A DNA stretch of 64,000 nt from positions 1-64,000 of the forward strand of contig JAEZJG010000002.1 of assembly GCA_023415795.1 (NCBI GenBank), read 5' to 3'. The position numbers were made by a program, and so were the translations under genes. Of the stretch, positions 10,250-18,473 are shown piece by piece. Numbering within the stretch: position 1 is the stretch's first letter; each line of letters begins with the position of its first letter. Under the pieces are notes generated by a model. The model was given only the letters and a program-made list of their open reading frames with translations. It ran no database searches and was not told where the DNA came from. The stretch is from Bacillota bacterium. GTDB taxonomy: Bacteria > Bacillota > Clostridia > Christensenellales > SZUA-584.

Positions 10250-11236
10250 TTATATTGCGTAACCTTGAAATCCCATTGCAAGCATTTGCTTGAGCATATC
10301 GCGTCCTGTTGAATCGGGCAATCTGTCCAAAACCTTTTCAGCTTTGACAATATATTTCGTCAGCAGAGACTGCGTTTTTTCTATACCCTCCGTTTTGCGT
10401 ATCAGGTTTATCATCTGTGACACTTCACGTTTGGATACTTTTTTGGTATCACGGCTGCTTAGCATGCCGTTAAGCTTCTCCATTATCAGAGAATCTGCTG
10501 CGGCTGCCAATATAACCGGCAACGTTATTACACCCTCCAGAAGGTCATTCCCCGCCGGTTTTCCAGTCGTATTTTCGCTTTCCATTATGTCCAGCAGATC
10601 ATCCTTAATCTGAAACGCAATGCCGAAGTATCCGCCGAAACGCCCCGCCAGCTTAACCTGTTCTTCCGACAGGCCGCCTATATGCGCACCGGCAGCGCAA
10701 GCCGCTGCAAATAGTGCTGCGGTTTTGCGGCTGATGCGTGACAGATATGTCTTGAAACCAGGCAGCTTACCGCGACCGCGAAACTGCTCGACCTCGCCCA
10801 CACATACCTCTTCAATTGCTCCCGCCAACTGTCTCATATACTCCATCGGCAATCCGGCAGAGGCCAGTGCCATAATGGATTTTACATAAAGATAGTCACC
10901 GGTAAATACCGCCGTGTTCACGCCCTCACGTGCATAAACGGTGGGAATATTCCGGCGCAGCGGAGAATTGTCGATGATGTCGTCGTGCACCAGTGTTGCA
11001 GTATGCAGCAGTTCAATGCTGATTGCTGTACTCACTGCCTTTTCACGCTGATACTCGCCCATCATCGACGATGCTATGGTCATTGCAGGGCGAAGCCTTT
11101 TACCGCCGCTGGCGATCAGATCGACCGCCAGCTTGTCCAAATAAGAATTCACGCCTTTTCGTGAGCGGAACTGACCGAGCATCTCCTGCTCGAAAAGCTC
11201 CAGCTCAGCCTTTAAGGCGGGCATATTTTCCCACAC
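10250..11236 (-). CDS. Polyprenyl (hepta/octaprenyl) diphosphate synthase
   Basis: All-trans polyprenyl diphosphate synthase, 328 aa, which extends farnesyl-type diphosphates with isopentenyl diphosphate to make a quinone side chain. Both aspartate-rich motifs are present: LVHDDIIDNSPLRR (first DDxxD) and KDDLLD (second), plus the GKPAGNDLLEG segment. The GTG start is preferred because GGAGGG lies 10 nt upstream, while the next ATG (codon 5) would be 22 nt away. It begins 19 nt after the NDH-2 stop, so the two are cotranscribed. This fits a job in (demethyl)menaquinone synthesis for that dehydrogenase, like DmkB/HepT-type enzymes. Chain length cannot be read from the sequence. Confidence 0.9.
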   Translation of the reverse strand: MWENMPALKAELELFEQEMLGQFRSRKGVNSYLDKLAVDLIASGGKRLRPAMTIASSMMGEYQREKAVSTAISIELLHTATLVHDDIIDNSPLRRNIPTVYAREGVNTAVFTGDYLYVKSIMALASAGLPMEYMRQLAGAIEEVCVGEVEQFRGRGKLPGFKTYLSRISRKTAALFAAACAAGAHIGGLSEEQVKLAGRFGGYFGIAFQIKDDLLDIMESENTTGKPAGNDLLEGVITLPVILAAAADSLIMEKLNGMLSSRDTKKVSKREVSQMINLIRKTEGIEKTQSLLTKYIVKAEKVLDRLPDSTGRDMLKQMLAMGFQGYAI

Positions 11237-11255
11237 GATAGATGGACCCTCCGGG

Positions 11256-13178
11256 CTACTTGATCTTCGGCAAACGGTTGCTGCCGAAAATCAGTGTGAG
11301 CCGGCCGTTCTTCTTGGTGCCATCCCAGACTCTGCCCAAATACGGCAGCACCCAGTGATCCAGACCGAACGCGCGCCCGGCGCCTGCTGCCGTGGCAATA
11401 CCGGCGAACAGCATCCACCACGTGGTGTCATACATACCCGTCGTTGTCATAAACATCGCCATAAGACCAACGGACACGATGGACGACACGAATGTGAACG
11501 TACCGGAGAATATGGCTAGACCGACAAGTATCTCAAGGATAACGATGAATATCTGGAAGAACATCGCCCAGCCATCTGTCGCCAGCACCCATCCGTTAAC
11601 AATCCAGTCAACCAAGAAGAACTTGACACGGAACGTCATGGTGCTGTCGGCCTTATCGAGGAATACACCCAGCCAGCCCCAGTCGATGTTGATCAGGTTT
11701 TCAACAACAGCAGCCGCGCCGTCTGCGGCACCCGCCCCCGTTGCTGTTGCCGCGGCATCAGCAGCGCCCGCTGCCGTCGCAGCAGCTGTACCGTCTGCAC
11801 CGCCATAACCCAAGAACGCAGCCAGCTTGGGATCAGTCATCCAGCCTTCCAGTATCTTCTTCAAGCCTTCATAGAACCATGTCCAGCCAAGGAACAAACG
11901 CATCGGTACCAGCCACCAGGCCTGAACAGTTTTGGTGTAGTTCCTTTGCAAAAAGCGTTTGTGCTGCTTGCGCTTGAGTATCTCGTCGTTAAGGTATTTC
12001 CAAACCCCGGTTATACCCAATATGCCATGCAGATAGTGCATGTTCACGATATACTTCATTATAAGTGATATCCAGCGACCGGGACGGACTCCCATAAGGT
12101 CTGCCACGGCAAAATAGTTACCGATGCTGACCATAACACCATGCATCTTCACCTTGACAGGCTTCAGCTCTTTGCCGCGAATATCAGCAAGTATGTTGTG
12201 TGCTGCGCCTTCAGCAGTTTGCAGCGCAGTTTCCACCATTGCCGGAAAAGCTTTGCCTTTTTCGTCAAGAAGAGCGCCTACGTCGCCAATGGCGTACACG
12301 TCATCGTATTTGGTGCGGCAGAACTCATCCACACACAAACGACGGGCACCGCCCTTGTCCAGTTCCATGTCTTCCACATCATGCACGGCGCGTACGCCAG
12401 CCGCCCAAATCAGCGTGTGTGTTCCGATGGTTGTATCATTTCCAAGGCTGACAGACTCTGCCGTTACGTTCTTGATTGCTGTGGCCAGTATGATTTCTAC
12501 ACCCAGCTTATTCTCCATATAATCGTGGGCACGCTTGCTGTTTTTATCGCAGAGGTTACTCAGCACACAGTTCAGCATGTCCACCAGCAGCAGCCGAATC
12601 TCTTCCCGTGCGATCTTGTGCTCTCTGCAAAGCTTCTTTAACCATTGCGCCAGCTCGCCGATCATCTCAACACCAGTAAAACCAGCACCACCCACAACGA
12701 ATGTCAGCAAAGCTTTGCGGCGTTCGATATGCGTCTCCTTCGCAGCTTCAAAAAAGCAGCGTTCGATGTGATCGCGTATATCAATGGCATCTTCAACTGA
12801 CCATAGCGAGAACCCGTTTTCCTCGAGACCGGGAATACCAAAGTAGTTGGGCGTTGAACCAATTCCCATAACTAAATAGTCGTAGTCGTAAGTATGATTC
12901 TTCGAGATGACCCTTTTGCTTTCAAACTCAAATTTTTCGATACTGTCCAGCACGACGTTAACTTTGGTATTTCTGAAAATGTCACTGAGCGGCACCTTTA
13001 CAGCGTCTTCTGCTACTCTGTTTCCTGCAACCTCATGAATTTCAGTCAGAAGGGTGTGGTACGGATTCCGATCGATAATCGTAATACTGATATCGTCTCT
13101 TCTTCCCATTTTGTGAAGCCGCAGCGCCGCTTCAATACCGGCATACCCGGCACCAACAATAACAATGTTCTTAGGCAT
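11256..13178 (-). CDS. ndh2: Type II NADH:quinone dehydrogenase with C-terminal DoxX-like membrane domain
   Basis: 640 aa. Residues 1-400 are a two-dinucleotide-fold flavoprotein: FAD motif GAGYAG at 9-14, NAD(H) motif VGGAGFTG around 162-169, and the YAIGDVGA FAD motif near 295-302. It would move electrons from NADH to membrane quinone without pumping protons. Residues ~415-605 hold about four membrane helices resembling DoxX (R...GW.W...G..K in the first helix), with an Ala/Gly-rich loop at 458-492. Listeria Ndh2 of the extracellular electron transfer locus likewise carries a C-terminal membrane extension (from memory). The start at 13178 (MPKN) is chosen because GGGGAGGAG lies just upstream of it; the in-frame ATG at 13196 lacks a ribosome site. 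Confidence 0.88.
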   Translation of the reverse strand: MPKNIVIVGAGYAGIEAALRLHKMGRRDDISITIIDRNPYHTLLTEIHEVAGNRVAEDAVKVPLSDIFRNTKVNVVLDSIEKFEFESKRVISKNHTYDYDYLVMGIGSTPNYFGIPGLEENGFSLWSVEDAIDIRDHIERCFFEAAKETHIERRKALLTFVVGGAGFTGVEMIGELAQWLKKLCREHKIAREEIRLLLVDMLNCVLSNLCDKNSKRAHDYMENKLGVEIILATAIKNVTAESVSLGNDTTIGTHTLIWAAGVRAVHDVEDMELDKGGARRLCVDEFCRTKYDDVYAIGDVGALLDEKGKAFPAMVETALQTAEGAAHNILADIRGKELKPVKVKMHGVMVSIGNYFAVADLMGVRPGRWISLIMKYIVNMHYLHGILGITGVWKYLNDEILKRKQHKRFLQRNYTKTVQAWWLVPMRLFLGWTWFYEGLKKILEGWMTDPKLAAFLGYGGADGTAAATAAGAADAAATATGAGAADGAAAVVENLINIDWGWLGVFLDKADSTMTFRVKFFLVDWIVNGWVLATDGWAMFFQIFIVILEILVGLAIFSGTFTFVSSIVSVGLMAMFMTTTGMYDTTWWMLFAGIATAAGAGRAFGLDHWVLPYLGRVWDGTKKNGRLTLIFGSNRLPKIK

Positions 13179-13691
13179 AGTTCTCCTCCCCAGCATTTAA
13201 AAAATAACACCCGTCAATTCTTCACAAAAAAGCGTACTGGTACCCTAAAATTGGAGGGCAGCTGCTTGATTCGTTTAAAATAAACGGTCAATATTATCAT
13301 AATTCACCCGAAAGTTTTTTACTCGCAGCCTTTTCCCTAATGGCATGCTGCAGGCAGCCGGATGATATTACGGTAACAACCATACTGCCTATACATTATA
13401 TCTAATATACTGCAGTCGGTTTTAATTCTATTAATAATATCAGAATGATTCCGGAAAGTAAATGATATAGCTTTCACAATCCTGTGATATTTTTAACCAT
13501 CTCAAGCAATGCATCTATTTAATTCAATTATTCTTAGCATTTCCTATATAAATGCTCTTTTTTTCTTTCATGGATCATATTTCCTTATTGAAACTCTATA
13601 TGATTAGTGTTATAATCGTCAAATCCAAGACAACCGTACATAAAGCGGTGGTATCTGGATAAAATAGTCACAAATTTTAGGGAGGGTTGTA
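13179..13691. other. Divergent intergenic region between ndh2 and the lipoprotein gene
   Basis: AT-rich, no gene supported. It holds a strong plus-strand promoter for the lipoprotein (13588-13616). On the minus strand a TATGATAAT box near 13288-13300 may serve ndh2, but no good -35 box is seen. Confidence 0.6.
13588..13616 (+). promoter_or_regulatory. Promoter of the two-repeat lipoprotein gene
   Basis: TTGAAA (13588-13593), 17-bp spacer, TATAAT (13611-13616), 76 bp before the ATG. Near-consensus vegetative promoter. Confidence 0.75.
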
Positions 13692-14795
13692 ATGAAGAAA
13701 TTTCTATTGCTCATGTTAGTTACCGTGATGGTGCTTGGCATGGCTCTGGCGGGCTGCGGCAGCAAGCCTGAACCGTCGGCGTCTGAAGCTCCGGCTGCCA
13801 CAGAGGCTCCGGCTGCCACAGAAGCTCCTGGTGCTGCTACTGAAGAACCGGCTGCCGGTGGTGCTGTTAAGACAGGCCTTGGCTCTGTGATCAGCATTGC
13901 GAAGTCTACGGCTGCTTCGGCGGATGCACCGGCTCTGGCTCAGGCTGACATCGTGTCCGCAGCTGTTACGCTGGATGCGGACGGCAAGATCGTGAACGTC
14001 AAGATCGACATGACTCAGTCCAAGGTCAATTTTGATGCTGCTGGTCAGCTGACGACCGACGTTGCTTCTGAAGTGAAGACGAAGGTTGAGCTGGGCGACG
14101 AGTATGGCATGAAGAAAGCTTCCGGCATTGGCAAAGAATGGTACGAGCAGGCTGCTGCACTGGAAGACTGGATGGTTGGCAAGACGATCGACGAAGTAAT
14201 GGCTATACAGCTGAACGAAGAAGGCGTGCCCGCTGACGCTGATCTGACCGCTTCTGTCACCGTTCACGTTGGTGATTATCTGGCTGCTGTTAAAAAGGCT
14301 GTTGACAACGCGAAAGACTTTGGCGTTGCTGTGACCGGCGCAACCAAGACCGGCCTTGGCAACGTGGTTTCCATCGCGAAGTCTGCCGGCGCTACGGCTG
14401 ATGCCGAAGGCGTTGCTCAGACTGACGATGTGATGATGGCTGTTACCCTTGACGAATCCGGCAAGATCGTGGGCGTTGTTCTTGATACCGCTCAGGTTAA
14501 AATCGGTGTGGATGCGAAGGGTGCTATCACCAGCGATCTGACTGCGGCTCTGAAGACCAAGGTTGAGCTTGGCGACGAGTATGGCATGAAGAAGGCTTCC
14601 GGCATCGGCAAAGAATGGTACGAGCAGGCTGCGGCTCTGGCTCAGTGGATGATCGGCAAGACTGTTGACGAAGTTGCGGCTATGGAGATGTCTGCTGAAG
14701 GCACCCCGGCTGATGCCGACCTGGCTGCTTCCGTCACGATTCACGTTGGCGATTACATCAAGGTGCTGCAGAAGGCTGCTGCAAACGCTGACTGA
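13692..14795 (+). CDS. Two-repeat lipoprotein, putative flavin carrier (PplA-like role)
   Basis: 367-aa secreted lipoprotein: signal peptide with lipobox LAGC (Cys22), a Pro/Ala/Thr/Glu-rich spacer to ~57, then two repeats (~58-210 and ~219-367). Each repeat begins KTGLG.V.SIAKS and contains an identical block including GDEYGMKKASGIGKEWYEQ. Between them is VTGATKTG (TGAT at 215-218), which matches the [S/T]GA[T/S] type of site that ApbE enzymes modify with FMN. The next-but-one feature is an ApbE gene and the divergent neighbour is NDH-2, so a flavin-bearing electron carrier outside the membrane is likely (inference). GGAGGG precedes the ATG. It has its own promoter and terminator, suggesting high expression. 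Homology to Listeria PplA is by role and context, not demonstrated by sequence. Confidence 0.7.
   Translation: MKKFLLLMLVTVMVLGMALAGCGSKPEPSASEAPAATEAPAATEAPGAATEEPAAGGAVKTGLGSVISIAKSTAASADAPALAQADIVSAAVTLDADGKIVNVKIDMTQSKVNFDAAGQLTTDVASEVKTKVELGDEYGMKKASGIGKEWYEQAAALEDWMVGKTIDEVMAIQLNEEGVPADADLTASVTVHVGDYLAAVKKAVDNAKDFGVAVTGATKTGLGNVVSIAKSAGATADAEGVAQTDDVMMAVTLDESGKIVGVVLDTAQVKIGVDAKGAITSDLTAALKTKVELGDEYGMKKASGIGKEWYEQAAALAQWMIGKTVDEVAAMEMSAEGTPADADLAASVTIHVGDYIKVLQKAAANAD
13863..14792 (+). repeat. Internal tandem duplication within the lipoprotein gene
   Basis: Two ~155-codon units. The stretch around 14073-14160 is nearly identical in DNA to 14551-14640, differing mainly at third codon positions, while the flanks differ more. 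This shows strong constraint or partial gene conversion on the block ending in KEWYEQAAAL. Confidence 0.85.
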
Positions 14796-14818
14796 TCAAC
14801 TGTTTCCTGATAGGAGTC

Positions 14819-14849
14819 AATCCCTCCAAAGCGATTTGGAGGGATTTTT
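14819..14849 (+). terminator. Rho-independent terminator after the lipoprotein gene
   Basis: AATCCCTCCAAA stem, GCGA loop, TTTGGAGGGATT and a run of T, 24 nt past the stop. Very strong; it separates the lipoprotein message from apbE. Confidence 0.93.
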
Positions 14850-14918
14850 CTTTATCAGCTACAAGTCAGAATCCATAACACAATGATATGTTATCAGTGC
14901 TCCTTATGTTTACTTTGC

Positions 14919-14934
14919 GGAGGTTTTCATGTAA
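14919..14934 (+). other. Start-stop mini-ORF (ATG TAA) with a perfect ribosome-binding site
   Basis: GGAGG at 14919-14923, a 5-nt spacer, then ATG at 14929-14931 followed at once by TAA. It lies in the leader of apbE, 55 nt before its ATG. It may be chance, or a ribosome-loading element in the leader. Confidence 0.3.
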
Positions 14935-14989
14935 AGTTAAGCAGGTGTGCTAGCGACAATTTCAAAAATGATATTACGGAGTTTTTCAA

Positions 14990-16081
14990 ATGAAAAAGGC
15001 AATTGCGATTTTACTGGTTACATGTTTGCTTGCATCGTTGCTTTCTGGCTGTGCCGGTGAAACAAAGTACAAAAAATATCAGAGCGATTTCATGGACACA
15101 TTCGACACCGTCGTTATTGTGATGGCCTATACGCAGACTCAGGAGCAGTATGACGAGCTAGTGGGCATCGCGCACGATGAGTTTCTCTATATGCATCAGC
15201 TTTTTGATATCTACCACAGCTACGACGGTATCAACAACGTCAAGACGATCAACGACAACGCAGGAATACAACCCGTAAAAGTAGATTCTCATATCATTGA
15301 CCTTATCAAAATGTCAAAGGAATGGTATGCGAAATCGGATGGACTTATCAATATAGCAATGGGGTCCGTCCTGTCCATCTGGCATGATTATCGCGAAGCG
15401 GGCATTGACGACCCTTCCGCAGCGCAGCTTCCGCCGATGAGCGATCTTGAAGCAGCCAGCCAACATACCAGCATCGATGATATCATTATTGACGAGGCTG
15501 CATCCACCGTCTATCTGGCAGATAAGGACATGCGTTTGGATGTAGGCGCAGTGGCCAAAGGCTATGCAACTGAAGTTGTGGCGGATCTGCTGATGGAAAA
15601 GGGTTACGATTCGGTGTTGCTCAGCGCAGGCGGAAATGTCCGTGCGATCGGACATCCCTTGGATGGCAAGCGTGTCAAATGGGGTGTAGGCATCAAAGAC
15701 CCCAACAGCCCATTAGCCGGTTCTGTTGACGAATCAAACCTTCTGGATGTCGCCTTTGTGACCAACCTCTCCGTGGTTTCCAGCGGCGTATACGAGCGTT
15801 TCTATACCGTGGACGGTAAGCAGTATCACCATTTAATAGAGCCTGCAACACTGATGCCTGGAGATTATTACAAGGCAGTAACAGTAATGACAGAGAATTC
15901 AGGCGTCGCTGATTTGCTGTCCACCGTGCTGTTTTTAATGCCGCCAGAGCAAGCGTTCCAATACGCCGAGGCACTGGAGGGTGTGGAAGCACTTTGGGTG
16001 ATGCCAGACGATGAACTGGTTACGACCTCGGGGATGAAAGCACTGCTGCGCGACCTTGGCGGCGCTTCCGCTGAGAAATGA
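14990..16081 (+). CDS. apbE: FAD:protein FMN transferase, lipoprotein form
   Basis: 363 aa. It transfers FMN from FAD to a Thr/Ser of a partner protein in a Mg-dependent reaction outside the membrane. Signal peptide with lipobox LSGC (Cys21). Family motifs: FDTVV near 38, SDGLINIAMG, DVGAVAKGYATE (the conserved AKG segment), LLSAGGNVRAIG, and a HHLIEPAT motif before the C-terminal nucleotide/metal-binding part. Length is normal. CGGAG stands ~10 nt before the ATG. The likely substrate is the two-repeat lipoprotein just upstream. The pairing resembles FmnB-PplA of Listeria (established there, inferred here). Confidence 0.93.
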   Translation: MKKAIAILLVTCLLASLLSGCAGETKYKKYQSDFMDTFDTVVIVMAYTQTQEQYDELVGIAHDEFLYMHQLFDIYHSYDGINNVKTINDNAGIQPVKVDSHIIDLIKMSKEWYAKSDGLINIAMGSVLSIWHDYREAGIDDPSAAQLPPMSDLEAASQHTSIDDIIIDEAASTVYLADKDMRLDVGAVAKGYATEVVADLLMEKGYDSVLLSAGGNVRAIGHPLDGKRVKWGVGIKDPNSPLAGSVDESNLLDVAFVTNLSVVSSGVYERFYTVDGKQYHHLIEPATLMPGDYYKAVTVMTENSGVADLLSTVLFLMPPEQAFQYAEALEGVEALWVMPDDELVTTSGMKALLRDLGGASAEK

Positions 16082-16121
16082 TGCTCTTTAAAAAGCCTGT
16101 ATCTTTGCACTACGCGAAAAA

Positions 16122-16172
16122 TAAAAGCGGCGGTGACCTTAAAAGCTGTTATTCAGTTAAGGTCACCGCCTA
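16122..16172. terminator. Strong hairpin terminator between apbE and the HTH/DUF2975 operon
   Basis: A perfect 14-bp stem (GGCGGTGACCTTAA, 16129-16142, with 16157-16170) and a 14-nt loop. The minus side continues GCTTTTATTTTT, so it fits best as terminator of the minus operon; it can also stop apbE readthrough. Confidence 0.85.
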
Positions 16173-16205
16173 TTAAAATGTTTGAAGCTAAGTATTGTTT
16201 GAGGT

Positions 16206-16313
16206 CTACTCCTCTTCCTTATCGCTTGACTCCGGCGGCGCACCTGCTGGTTCACTGGCAGGCTGCGGGCTGTGCGTCAAAAAATACTCGTAAAGATAAT
16301 TTGTGTCAGTCAT
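16206..16313 (-). CDS. 35-aa acidic small ORF coupled to the HTH regulator
   Basis: The ATG at 16313 lies inside the end of the HTH gene, sharing the bases ATGACTGA with its stop. GGGAGGACG within the HTH coding sequence serves as ribosome site. The product starts MTDTNYLYEYFLTH, has a Pro/Ala-rich middle and ends SSDKEEE; no signal peptide or membrane segment. Its stop lies ~35 nt before the terminator, so the operon has room for it and nothing else. Not recognised; function unknown. Confidence 0.5.
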   Translation of the reverse strand: MTDTNYLYEYFLTHSPQPASEPAGAPPESSDKEEE

Positions 16314-16521
16314 TCTCGTCCTCCCTGAATTCTAAAATATCCCCAGGCTGGCATCCCAGTTCTACGCAGATCGCGTTCAGCGTCGAAAAGCGTATAGCTT
16401 TAGCCTTCCCTGTTTTCAGTATTGATAAATTGGCCTTTGTAATACCCACCTTGTCCGAAAGATCGTTGAGCGAGATTTTCCTTTTGGCCATCATGACATC
16501 AAGATTAACGATAATTGCCAA
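16306..16521 (-). CDS. Cro/C1-type HTH regulator, YozG-like
   Basis: 71-aa DNA-binding protein consisting of one helix-turn-helix (KISLNDLSDKVGITKANLSIL) followed by a short conserved tail (LGCQPGDILEF). This is the small Xre-family type that accompanies DUF2975 membrane proteins. The start is a TTG with GGGGAGG 6 nt upstream; no ATG fits. It begins 13 nt after the DUF2975 stop. Probably controls its own operon (inference). Confidence 0.9.
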   Translation of the reverse strand: MAIIVNLDVMMAKRKISLNDLSDKVGITKANLSILKTGKAKAIRFSTLNAICVELGCQPGDILEFREDEND

Positions 16522-16534
16522 TGCGATCCTCCCC

Positions 16535-17005
16535 TCAAATCGTCAGATCATTCTCGTCTTTGAGCCGTATGGCTTTGTCAAAAACAGCGGCCAATGTTTG
16601 GCAAAACAGGCTGGCAAGCACAGCCAGTATCGCGACCACAGGCGTCAGCACCGTGAAATCAAACAGTGCCTTAACTGCAAGCACCAATGCAGCTGCCGCG
16701 CACACATATGACGTATACTTTAGATAAAGCACGTTTTTGTACACAAACGGTGAGCTGACAATAACAGTCTTTAATAGTTTGCGCAGATAAACAAGTATAA
16801 ACCAGCAGCAAATGCTACAAAGCTCGAGCAACGCGAAAGACAGCCATTTGTCGTTCGATGTGCCCGTGAAATAATCGGCTACCAGCTTTTCATCCAGCAG
16901 AGCGGTCATAAAAGGTAAAGCGACGATAAAAACAGTTCCCAAAACCAGCGTGATTTCCAGCAGACGCTGTAATATCAATGGTATGTTCCATAAGCTTTTA
17001 TCCAT
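16535..17005 (-). CDS. DUF2975 family four-helix membrane protein
   Basis: 156 aa with about four transmembrane segments (near residues 12-34, 50-72, 95-115 and 120-142) and a charged tail KDENDLTI. The size, topology and pairing with a YozG-like HTH identify the DUF2975 family; its biochemical role is unknown. GGAGGTG precedes the ATG. First gene of a three-gene operon with the promoter at 17027-17055. Confidence 0.85.
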   Translation of the reverse strand: MDKSLWNIPLILQRLLEITLVLGTVFIVALPFMTALLDEKLVADYFTGTSNDKWLSFALLELCSICCWFILVYLRKLLKTVIVSSPFVYKNVLYLKYTSYVCAAAALVLAVKALFDFTVLTPVVAILAVLASLFCQTLAAVFDKAIRLKDENDLTI

Positions 17006-17026
17006 GTTTCACCTCCATCAAGCGAG

Positions 17027-17055
17027 AGAATAGCATAACGAATACTCAAAGTCAA
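17027..17055 (-). promoter_or_regulatory. Promoter of the DUF2975-HTH operon
   Basis: Minus strand: TTGACT (17055-17050), 17-nt spacer, TATTCT (17032-17027), about 22 nt before the ATG. Confidence 0.75.
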
Positions 17056-17153
17056 CGATTATTTATTGGTTTTCAATAACAAATTGCTTTTGTCCGTATT
17101 ATTGGACACTTTCTGTGATATGATAATCCCTCAATAACAGGGGGGTATGGCAT

Positions 17154-18359
17154 ATGGACACAGGTTTATATTTGCTGGCTGGCGCAAATCTTTTGCTACT
17201 TTTAGCAGTACTGCTGGTGCTGCTGCTTAAGAAGAGCAAAACTGCCGATGCGGGTGCGTCTATTGAACGGCTGGAGGCTACACTATTTCGGCTGCTGGCA
17301 GACATGAAAAAACAGAGCGCAGACGGGGCCTATCAGCAGCGGCGCGAGGTAATCGAAATGTTTGGGGCACTGGGTGACGGCTTAACGCGCACGCTAAACG
17401 ACACCGCACGTCAAAGCGGCGAAAGTATGGACAAGCTGCGCAGCTCAGTTGAAGCTCGGCTGAAGGATATTTCGGAGACGACGGAGAAAAGGCTGGAGCA
17501 GATGCGCAAAACTGTCGACGAGCAGCTGTCCGACATGCTGCAAAAGCGACTGACGGGTTCGTTCAAGCAGGTTTCCGACCAACTGGAGCAGGTGTTTAAG
17601 AGCATGGGTGAGGTGCGCAGCTTGGCCTCGGGCGTGGGCGATTTAAAGCGCGTACTGTCCAACGTAAAAGTGCGGGGCACCTGGGGCGAAACGCAGTTAG
17701 GTGCGCTGATTTCCTCAATGCTCTCCCCCGCCCAGTATGTCAGCAATGCCGCAGTTAAGGAGGGGCGCGAACGCGTTGAATTTGCAATCGTGATGCCGGG
17801 CGCTTCGGGAGACACCATACTTTTACCCATTGACTCAAAATTCCCCATGGAAGCATATATTAAAAAGGAAGAGCTGCTGGCCGAAGGCGACTCTGAAACA
17901 GCGAAGGATGCCATGAAATCTCTCGCAAAGACTCTGATATTAGAAGCCAAACGCATCAGCGATAAATACATCAATCCACCGGCAACCACTGACTTTGCTG
18001 TAATGTATCTTCCCACAGAAGGTTTGTATGCGGACGCGATAACTATGGGTGTATCAGACATTTGTCAGCGCGACCACCGCATCACGATAGCAGGCCCCTC
18101 CACACTCACAGCGCTGCTCAACAGCCTGCAGATGGGGTTTCGTACATTGGCGATCGAGCGGCAATCAGGCGAAGTTCTTCGGCTTTTGGTGGCTATACGC
18201 AAGGCATTCTCATCGTTCACCGACGCTATCGAGCGTACGCAGCGCAGTCTTCAGGCGGCGCAAAACAACCTGGATGACGCATCGCGCAAGTCGCGAACTA
18301 TAGAGCGGGAGCTGCAGCTGGCCGACAGTGTAGGCAGCCCGGTTTTGACAGACTCCTAA
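17154..18359 (+). CDS. rmuC: RmuC family protein
   Basis: 401 aa: one N-terminal membrane helix (~5-26), a long coiled coil (~35-165), then the RmuC nuclease-like domain with conserved GTWGETQLG, DSKFP and LPTEGLYA motifs, and another helical region at the end. RmuC is linked to limiting DNA inversions or rearrangements; it belongs to the PD-(D/E)XK superfamily (family knowledge). A run of Gs (GGGGGG) stands before the ATG. It diverges from the DUF2975 operon; a TATGATAAT box lies near 17118 but no clear -35. Confidence 0.9.
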   Translation: MDTGLYLLAGANLLLLLAVLLVLLLKKSKTADAGASIERLEATLFRLLADMKKQSADGAYQQRREVIEMFGALGDGLTRTLNDTARQSGESMDKLRSSVEARLKDISETTEKRLEQMRKTVDEQLSDMLQKRLTGSFKQVSDQLEQVFKSMGEVRSLASGVGDLKRVLSNVKVRGTWGETQLGALISSMLSPAQYVSNAAVKEGRERVEFAIVMPGASGDTILLPIDSKFPMEAYIKKEELLAEGDSETAKDAMKSLAKTLILEAKRISDKYINPPATTDFAVMYLPTEGLYADAITMGVSDICQRDHRITIAGPSTLTALLNSLQMGFRTLAIERQSGEVLRLLVAIRKAFSSFTDAIERTQRSLQAAQNNLDDASRKSRTIERELQLADSVGSPVLTDS

Positions 18360-18473
18360 GCTGTCTGTATCTAACGCAGCTCCACTCTGAATATGCACCA
18401 ATCCCATATAATCCGCGTAATATAGACTAAGCCTTTAGAAAAAAGGACACCGAAATACAAGGAGGATATATAT

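Noticed and set aside
13716..14744. A 342-codon minus-strand frame across the lipoprotein gene
   Set aside because: Shadow of a gene with a signal peptide, promoter, ribosome site and terminator on the plus strand.
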